A program made the translations under genes and the position numbers. A stretch of DNA of 64,000 nucleotides from Phytopythium helicoides (Eukaryota; Oomycota; Peronosporomycetes; Pythiales; Pythiaceae), in assembly GCA_024867545.1 (NCBI GenBank), contig JANFNE010000001.1, forward strand, positions 1,178,001 through 1,242,000. The letters are read 5' to 3'. Positions 57,391-64,000 of this stretch are shown here, one piece after another; the stretch's first letter is position 1, and every line of letters begins with the position of its first letter. Below the pieces are notes generated by a model that was given only the letters and a program-made list of their open reading frames with translations, ran no database searches and was not told the DNA's origin.

Positions 57391-57765
57391 ACTCTTTTGC
57401 GCTTTTTGCTCTCGTCGCCACACTCTCTCGCAAGATGCTACTTTTCTGGCCTCTCCCAGCCTCCGACCCTTCATTTGCTCCCCACTCTCCTTGTCCTTTC
57501 TTTGCAGACATTTTCGCGCTCCCCGGGTCCAACCAATCGAGCGCACGCAGACGACTCGAGATGGGTGTGTTTGTGGTGGTTTGTGGTCGTGGTTGTGTTT
57601 TGTGTGTGTGTTTGATGGTGGGTGTATTTTGTGTGTGTTTTTGTGTGTTTTGTGAATGTGTTTTTGTGTGTTTTGTGTTTGTTTTGTTGTGTGTTTGTGT
57701 TTGTGGTGGCGTGTGTGTGTTGTGTTGGATTTGTTGTTTGTGTGAGTGTTTGTCTTTGTTATGGC

Positions 57766-57838
57766 GCTCCTTTGGCTCAGTTGGTAGAGCGTCAGTCTCA
57801 TAATCTGAAGGTCGCCAGTTCGATCCTGGCAGGGAGCA
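57766..57838 (+). tRNA. tRNA-Met (CAT), copy 39
   Basis: Type A unit, 448 bp spacing. Confidence 0.95.
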
Positions 57839-58213
57839 ACTCTTTTGCGCTTTTTGCTCTCGTCGCCACACTCTCTCGCAAGATGCTACTTTTCTGGCCT
57901 CTCCCAGCCTCCGACCCTTCATTTGCTCCCCACTCTCCTTGTCCTTTCTTTGCAGACATTTTCGCGCTCCCCGGGTCCAACCAATCGAGCGCACGCAGAC
58001 GACTCGAGATGGGTGTGTTTGTGGTGGTTTGTGGTCGTGGTTGTGTTTTGTGTGTGTGTTTGATGGTGGGTGTATTTTGTGTGTGTTTTTGTGTGTTTTG
58101 TGAATGTGTTTTTGTGTGTTTTGTGTTTGTTTTGTTGTGTGTTTGTGTTTGTGGTGGCGTGTGTGTGTTGTGTTGGATTTGTTGTTTGTGTGAGTGTTTG
58201 TCTTTGTTATGGC

Positions 58214-58286
58214 GCTCCTTTGGCTCAGTTGGTAGAGCGTCAGTCTCATAATCTGAAGGTCGCCAGTTCGATCCTGGCAGGGAGCA
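58214..58286 (+). tRNA. tRNA-Met (CAT), copy 40
   Basis: Type A unit, 448 bp spacing. Confidence 0.95.
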
Positions 58287-58661
58287 ACTCTTTTGCGCTT
58301 TTTGCTCTCGTCGCCACACTCTCTCGCAAGATGCTACTTTTCTGGCCTCTCCCAGCCTCCGACCCTTCATTTGCTCCCCACTCTCCTTGTCCTTTCTTTG
58401 CAGACATTTTCGCGCTCCCCGGGTCCAACCAATCGAGCGCACGCAGACGACTCGAGATGGGTGTGTTTGTGGTGGTTTGTGGTCGTGGTTGTGTTTTGTG
58501 TGTGTGTTTGATGGTGGGTGTATTTTGTGTGTGTTTTTGTGTGTTTTGTGAATGTGTTTTTGTGTGTTTTGTGTTTGTTTTGTTGTGTGTTTGTGTTTGT
58601 GGTGGCGTGTGTGTGTTGTGTTGGATTTGTTGTTTGTGTGAGTGTTTGTCTTTGTTATGGC

Positions 58662-58734
58662 GCTCCTTTGGCTCAGTTGGTAGAGCGTCAGTCTCATAAT
58701 CTGAAGGTCGCCAGTTCGATCCTGGCAGGGAGCA
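58662..58734 (+). tRNA. tRNA-Met (CAT), copy 41
   Basis: Type A unit, 448 bp spacing. Confidence 0.95.
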
Positions 58735-59109
58735 ACTCTTTTGCGCTTTTTGCTCTCGTCGCCACACTCTCTCGCAAGATGCTACTTTTCTGGCCTCTCC
58801 CAGCCTCCGACCCTTCATTTGCTCCCCACTCTCCTTGTCCTTTCTTTGCAGACATTTTCGCGCTCCCCGGGTCCAACCAATCGAGCGCACGCAGACGACT
58901 CGAGATGGGTGTGTTTGTGGTGGTTTGTGGTCGTGGTTGTGTTTTGTGTGTGTGTTTGATGGTGGGTGTATTTTGTGTGTGTTTTTGTGTGTTTTGTGAA
59001 TGTGTTTTTGTGTGTTTTGTGTTTGTTTTGTTGTGTGTTTGTGTTTGTGGTGGCGTGTGTGTGTTGTGTTGGATTTGTTGTTTGTGTGAGTGTTTGTCTT
59101 TGTTATGGC

Positions 59110-59182
59110 GCTCCTTTGGCTCAGTTGGTAGAGCGTCAGTCTCATAATCTGAAGGTCGCCAGTTCGATCCTGGCAGGGAGCA
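59110..59182 (+). tRNA. tRNA-Met (CAT), copy 42
   Basis: Type A unit, 448 bp spacing. Confidence 0.95.
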
Positions 59183-59557
59183 ACTCTTTTGCGCTTTTTG
59201 CTCTCGTCGCCACACTCTCTCGCAAGATGCTACTTTTCTGGCCTCTCCCAGCCTCCGACCCTTCATTTGCTCCCCACTCTCCTTGTCCTTTCTTTGCAGA
59301 CATTTTCGCGCTCCCCGGGTCCAACCAATCGAGCGCACGCAGACGACTCGAGATGGGTGTGTTTGTGGTGGTTTGTGGTCGTGGTTGTGTTTTGTGTGTG
59401 TGTTTGATGGTGGGTGTATTTTGTGTGTGTTTTTGTGTGTTTTGTGAATGTGTTTTTGTGTGTTTTGTGTTTGTTTTGTTGTGTGTTTGTGTTTGTGGTG
59501 GCGTGTGTGTGTTGTGTTGGATTTGTTGTTTGTGTGAGTGTTTGTCTTTGTTATGGC

Positions 59558-59630
59558 GCTCCTTTGGCTCAGTTGGTAGAGCGTCAGTCTCATAATCTGA
59601 AGGTCGCCAGTTCGATCCTGGCAGGGAGCA
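59558..59630 (+). tRNA. tRNA-Met (CAT), copy 43
   Basis: Type A unit, 448 bp spacing. Confidence 0.95.
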
Positions 59631-60005
59631 ACTCTTTTGCGCTTTTTGCTCTCGTCGCCACACTCTCTCGCAAGATGCTACTTTTCTGGCCTCTCCCAGC
59701 CTCCGACCCTTCATTTGCTCCCCACTCTCCTTGTCCTTTCTTTGCAGACATTTTCGCGCTCCCCGGGTCCAACCAATCGAGCGCACGCAGACGACTCGAG
59801 ATGGGTGTGTTTGTGGTGGTTTGTGGTCGTGGTTGTGTTTTGTGTGTGTGTTTGATGGTGGGTGTATTTTGTGTGTGTTTTTGTGTGTTTTGTGAATGTG
59901 TTTTTGTGTGTTTTGTGTTTGTTTTGTTGTGTGTTTGTGTTTGTGGTGGCGTGTGTGTGTTGTGTTGGATTTGTTGTTTGTGTGAGTGTTTGTCTTTGTT
60001 ATGGC

Positions 60006-60078
60006 GCTCCTTTGGCTCAGTTGGTAGAGCGTCAGTCTCATAATCTGAAGGTCGCCAGTTCGATCCTGGCAGGGAGCA
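60006..60078 (+). tRNA. tRNA-Met (CAT), copy 44
   Basis: Type A unit, 448 bp spacing. Confidence 0.95.
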
Positions 60079-60453
60079 ACTCTTTTGCGCTTTTTGCTCT
60101 CGTCGCCACACTCTCTCGCAAGATGCTACTTTTCTGGCCTCTCCCAGCCTCCGACCCTTCATTTGCTCCCCACTCTCCTTGTCCTTTCTTTGCAGACATT
60201 TTCGCGCTCCCCGGGTCCAACCAATCGAGCGCACGCAGACGACTCGAGATGGGTGTGTTTGTGGTGGTTTGTGGTCGTGGTTGTGTTTTGTGTGTGTGTT
60301 TGATGGTGGGTGTATTTTGTGTGTGTTTTTGTGTGTTTTGTGAATGTGTTTTTGTGTGTTTTGTGTTTGTTTTGTTGTGTGTTTGTGTTTGTGGTGGCGT
60401 GTGTGTGTTGTGTTGGATTTGTTGTTTGTGTGAGTGTTTGTCTTTGTTATGGC

Positions 60454-60526
60454 GCTCCTTTGGCTCAGTTGGTAGAGCGTCAGTCTCATAATCTGAAGGT
60501 CGCCAGTTCGATCCTGGCAGGGAGCA
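60454..60526 (+). tRNA. tRNA-Met (CAT), copy 45
   Basis: Type A unit, 448 bp spacing. Confidence 0.95.
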
Positions 60527-60901
60527 ACTCTTTTGCGCTTTTTGCTCTCGTCGCCACACTCTCTCGCAAGATGCTACTTTTCTGGCCTCTCCCAGCCTCC
60601 GACCCTTCATTTGCTCCCCACTCTCCTTGTCCTTTCTTTGCAGACATTTTCGCGCTCCCCGGGTCCAACCAATCGAGCGCACGCAGACGACTCGAGATGG
60701 GTGTGTTTGTGGTGGTTTGTGGTCGTGGTTGTGTTTTGTGTGTGTGTTTGATGGTGGGTGTATTTTGTGTGTGTTTTTGTGTGTTTTGTGAATGTGTTTT
60801 TGTGTGTTTTGTGTTTGTTTTGTTGTGTGTTTGTGTTTGTGGTGGCGTGTGTGTGTTGTGTTGGATTTGTTGTTTGTGTGAGTGTTTGTCTTTGTTATGG
60901 C

Positions 60902-60974
60902 GCTCCTTTGGCTCAGTTGGTAGAGCGTCAGTCTCATAATCTGAAGGTCGCCAGTTCGATCCTGGCAGGGAGCA
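60902..60974 (+). tRNA. tRNA-Met (CAT), copy 46
   Basis: Type A unit, 448 bp spacing. Confidence 0.95.
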
Positions 60975-61349
60975 ACTCTTTTGCGCTTTTTGCTCTCGTC
61001 GCCACACTCTCTCGCAAGATGCTACTTTTCTGGCCTCTCCCAGCCTCCGACCCTTCATTTGCTCCCCACTCTCCTTGTCCTTTCTTTGCAGACATTTTCG
61101 CGCTCCCCGGGTCCAACCAATCGAGCGCACGCAGACGACTCGAGATGGGTGTGTTTGTGGTGGTTTGTGGTCGTGGTTGTGTTTTGTGTGTGTGTTTGAT
61201 GGTGGGTGTATTTTGTGTGTGTTTTTGTGTGTTTTGTGAATGTGTTTTTGTGTGTTTTGTGTTTGTTTTGTTGTGTGTTTGTGTTTGTGGTGGCGTGTGT
61301 GTGTTGTGTTGGATTTGTTGTTTGTGTGAGTGTTTGTCTTTGTTATGGC

Positions 61350-61422
61350 GCTCCTTTGGCTCAGTTGGTAGAGCGTCAGTCTCATAATCTGAAGGTCGCC
61401 AGTTCGATCCTGGCAGGGAGCA
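61350..61422 (+). tRNA. tRNA-Met (CAT), copy 47
   Basis: Type A unit, 448 bp spacing. Confidence 0.95.
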
Positions 61423-61797
61423 ACTCTTTTGCGCTTTTTGCTCTCGTCGCCACACTCTCTCGCAAGATGCTACTTTTCTGGCCTCTCCCAGCCTCCGACC
61501 CTTCATTTGCTCCCCACTCTCCTTGTCCTTTCTTTGCAGACATTTTCGCGCTCCCCGGGTCCAACCAATCGAGCGCACGCAGACGACTCGAGATGGGTGT
61601 GTTTGTGGTGGTTTGTGGTCGTGGTTGTGTTTTGTGTGTGTGTTTGATGGTGGGTGTATTTTGTGTGTGTTTTTGTGTGTTTTGTGAATGTGTTTTTGTG
61701 TGTTTTGTGTTTGTTTTGTTGTGTGTTTGTGTTTGTGGTGGCGTGTGTGTGTTGTGTTGGATTTGTTGTTTGTGTGAGTGTTTGTCTTTGTTATGGC

Positions 61798-61870
61798 GCT
61801 CCTTTGGCTCAGTTGGTAGAGCGTCAGTCTCATAATCTGAAGGTCGCCAGTTCGATCCTGGCAGGGAGCA
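61798..61870 (+). tRNA. tRNA-Met (CAT), copy 48
   Basis: Type A unit, 448 bp spacing. Confidence 0.95.
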
Positions 61871-62245
61871 ACTCTTTTGCGCTTTTTGCTCTCGTCGCCA
61901 CACTCTCTCGCAAGATGCTACTTTTCTGGCCTCTCCCAGCCTCCGACCCTTCATTTGCTCCCCACTCTCCTTGTCCTTTCTTTGCAGACATTTTCGCGCT
62001 CCCCGGGTCCAACCAATCGAGCGCACGCAGACGACTCGAGATGGGTGTGTTTGTGGTGGTTTGTGGTCGTGGTTGTGTTTTGTGTGTGTGTTTGATGGTG
62101 GGTGTATTTTGTGTGTGTTTTTGTGTGTTTTGTGAATGTGTTTTTGTGTGTTTTGTGTTTGTTTTGTTGTGTGTTTGTGTTTGTGGTGGCGTGTGTGTGT
62201 TGTGTTGGATTTGTTGTTTGTGTGAGTGTTTGTCTTTGTTATGGC

Positions 62246-62318
62246 GCTCCTTTGGCTCAGTTGGTAGAGCGTCAGTCTCATAATCTGAAGGTCGCCAGTT
62301 CGATCCTGGCAGGGAGCA
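62246..62318 (+). tRNA. tRNA-Met (CAT), copy 49
   Basis: Type A unit, 448 bp spacing. Confidence 0.95.
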
Positions 62319-62693
62319 ACTCTTTTGCGCTTTTTGCTCTCGTCGCCACACTCTCTCGCAAGATGCTACTTTTCTGGCCTCTCCCAGCCTCCGACCCTTC
62401 ATTTGCTCCCCACTCTCCTTGTCCTTTCTTTGCAGACATTTTCGCGCTCCCCGGGTCCAACCAATCGAGCGCACGCAGACGACTCGAGATGGGTGTGTTT
62501 GTGGTGGTTTGTGGTCGTGGTTGTGTTTTGTGTGTGTGTTTGATGGTGGGTGTATTTTGTGTGTGTTTTTGTGTGTTTTGTGAATGTGTTTTTGTGTGTT
62601 TTGTGTTTGTTTTGTTGTGTGTTTGTGTTTGTGGTGGCGTGTGTGTGTTGTGTTGGATTTGTTGTTTGTGTGAGTGTTTGTCTTTGTTATGGC

Positions 62694-62766
62694 GCTCCTT
62701 TGGCTCAGTTGGTAGAGCGTCAGTCTCATAATCTGAAGGTCGCCAGTTCGATCCTGGCAGGGAGCA
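62694..62766 (+). tRNA. tRNA-Met (CAT), copy 50
   Basis: Type A unit, 448 bp spacing. Confidence 0.95.
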
Positions 62767-63141
62767 ACTCTTTTGCGCTTTTTGCTCTCGTCGCCACACT
62801 CTCTCGCAAGATGCTACTTTTCTGGCCTCTCCCAGCCTCCGACCCTTCATTTGCTCCCCACTCTCCTTGTCCTTTCTTTGCAGACATTTTCGCGCTCCCC
62901 GGGTCCAACCAATCGAGCGCACGCAGACGACTCGAGATGGGTGTGTTTGTGGTGGTTTGTGGTCGTGGTTGTGTTTTGTGTGTGTGTTTGATGGTGGGTG
63001 TATTTTGTGTGTGTTTTTGTGTGTTTTGTGAATGTGTTTTTGTGTGTTTTGTGTTTGTTTTGTTGTGTGTTTGTGTTTGTGGTGGCGTGTGTGTGTTGTG
63101 TTGGATTTGTTGTTTGTGTGAGTGTTTGTCTTTGTTATGGC

Positions 63142-63214
63142 GCTCCTTTGGCTCAGTTGGTAGAGCGTCAGTCTCATAATCTGAAGGTCGCCAGTTCGAT
63201 CCTGGCAGGGAGCA
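63142..63214 (+). tRNA. tRNA-Met (CAT), copy 51
   Basis: Type A unit, 448 bp spacing. Confidence 0.95.
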
Positions 63215-63589
63215 ACTCTTTTGCGCTTTTTGCTCTCGTCGCCACACTCTCTCGCAAGATGCTACTTTTCTGGCCTCTCCCAGCCTCCGACCCTTCATTT
63301 GCTCCCCACTCTCCTTGTCCTTTCTTTGCAGACATTTTCGCGCTCCCCGGGTCCAACCAATCGAGCGCACGCAGACGACTCGAGATGGGTGTGTTTGTGG
63401 TGGTTTGTGGTCGTGGTTGTGTTTTGTGTGTGTGTTTGATGGTGGGTGTATTTTGTGTGTGTTTTTGTGTGTTTTGTGAATGTGTTTTTGTGTGTTTTGT
63501 GTTTGTTTTGTTGTGTGTTTGTGTTTGTGGTGGCGTGTGTGTGTTGTGTTGGATTTGTTGTTTGTGTGAGTGTTTGTCTTTGTTATGGC

Positions 63590-63662
63590 GCTCCTTTGGC
63601 TCAGTTGGTAGAGCGTCAGTCTCATAATCTGAAGGTCGCCAGTTCGATCCTGGCAGGGAGCA
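63590..63662 (+). tRNA. tRNA-Met (CAT), copy 52 (last in window)
   Basis: Type A unit; the following G/T tract runs to the window edge, so the array continues beyond it. Confidence 0.95.
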
Positions 63663-64000
63663 ACTCTTTTGCGCTTTTTGCTCTCGTCGCCACACTCTCT
63701 CGCAAGATGCTACTTTTCTGGCCTCTCCCAGCCTCCGACCCTTCATTTGCTCCCCACTCTCCTTGTCCTTTCTTTGCAGACATTTTCGCGCTCCCCGGGT
63801 CCAACCAATCGAGCGCACGCAGACGACTCGAGATGGGTGTGTTTGTGGTGGTTTGTGGTCGTGGTTGTGTTTTGTGTGTGTGTTTGATGGTGGGTGTATT
63901 TTGTGTGTGTTTTTGTGTGTTTTGTGAATGTGTTTTTGTGTGTTTTGTGTTTGTTTTGTTGTGTGTTTGTGTTTGTGGTGGCGTGTGTGTGTTGTGTTGG

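Larger units (their letters stand above)
40527..64000 (+). repeat. Tandem tRNA-Met array, ~448-bp unit, 52 tRNAs, open at window end
   Basis: The array starts at CCCGGGTCCAACC (about 40527) and reaches the window edge. A standard (type A) unit has a 73-nt tRNA, about 130 nt of C/T-rich sequence, a ~50-nt mixed block (CCCGGGTCCAACCAATCGAG and following) and ~195 nt made almost only of G and T on this strand. Type A copies look identical over their 448 bp. A second type (B) differs in the C/T-rich block and carries short TTTTTAGTG repeats; it is found around 41550-42090 and 50040-51945. Copy spacings other than 448 are 442 (2-3), 443 (3-4 and 21-22), 445 (22-23 and 24-25), 444 (25-26) and 447 (30-31 and 32-33). 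Confidence 0.95.

Noticed and set aside
42135..63818. Long open frames on both strands throughout the tRNA array (up to 448 codons)
   Set aside because: They arise because the G/T- and C/T-rich spacers rarely contain stops. They read through tRNA genes, and overlap each other on opposite strands.
40527..64000. CRISPR-like regular direct repeats
   Set aside because: The period is ~448 bp, the whole unit is repeated without variable spacers, and the genome is eukaryotic.

Overview
The window is nuclear DNA of a eukaryote, most likely an oomycete (Phytophthora/Pythium-type water mould). The evidence is short GT-AG introns of about 60-85 nt, very compact gene spacing, a tandem family of membrane LRR proteins ending in the Trp-Leu-Gly-Cys motif that I recognise as the oomycete 'WLGC' family, and a flagellar CFAP46 gene, which fits a lineage with swimming zoospores.

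Layout. 262-3618 (-): a P1B copper-transporting ATPase with four N-terminal metal-binding domains. About 4141-20720 (-): a tandem array of about 4.5-kb units. Each unit holds one WLGC/LRR membrane-protein gene, and units 1-3 also hold a decayed, N-truncated short-chain dehydrogenase (SDR). Copies 1 and 2 are intact (729 and 720 aa), copy 3 has a 1-nt frameshift and copy 4 a 10-nt deletion. 21532-22550 (+): a fuller SDR with two frame breaks. 22640-23770 (-): a WLGC/LRR relic. 24000-25848 (+): PIG-M, the first GPI mannosyltransferase, in nine exons. 26018-26792 (-): a flavodoxin-fold FMN azoreductase/quinone reductase. 27745-35748 (-): CFAP46, a very large axonemal protein. 35932-37719 (-): CCT3, the gamma subunit of the TRiC/CCT chaperonin. 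37893-38053 (+): a U1 snRNA gene, divergent from CCT3. 38889-39496 (+): a decayed ORF with an imitation of the histone H3 tail in front of a chromodomain. 40527-64000: a tandem array, still running at the window edge, of a ~448-bp unit with one elongator tRNA-Met(CAT) gene each; I count 52 copies.

The genes do not form one pathway. The left half is single-copy housekeeping genes around a young gene-family expansion. The right third is an rDNA-like homogenised tRNA array. The most unusual items are the 52-copy tRNA-Met array and the H3-tail mimic, which has Met at the position equivalent to H3 Lys9.

Quality caveat. Nearly every conserved single-copy gene (copper ATPase, CCT3, PIG-M, azoreductase, CFAP46) is broken by single-base indels, and most are one extra base in a short homopolymer. 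In four genes, removing the inferred indels restores a coding length divisible by three. I therefore read most of these as assembly errors, not pseudogenes, and give spans over the breaks. All identifications are by eye from motifs; no database search was run.
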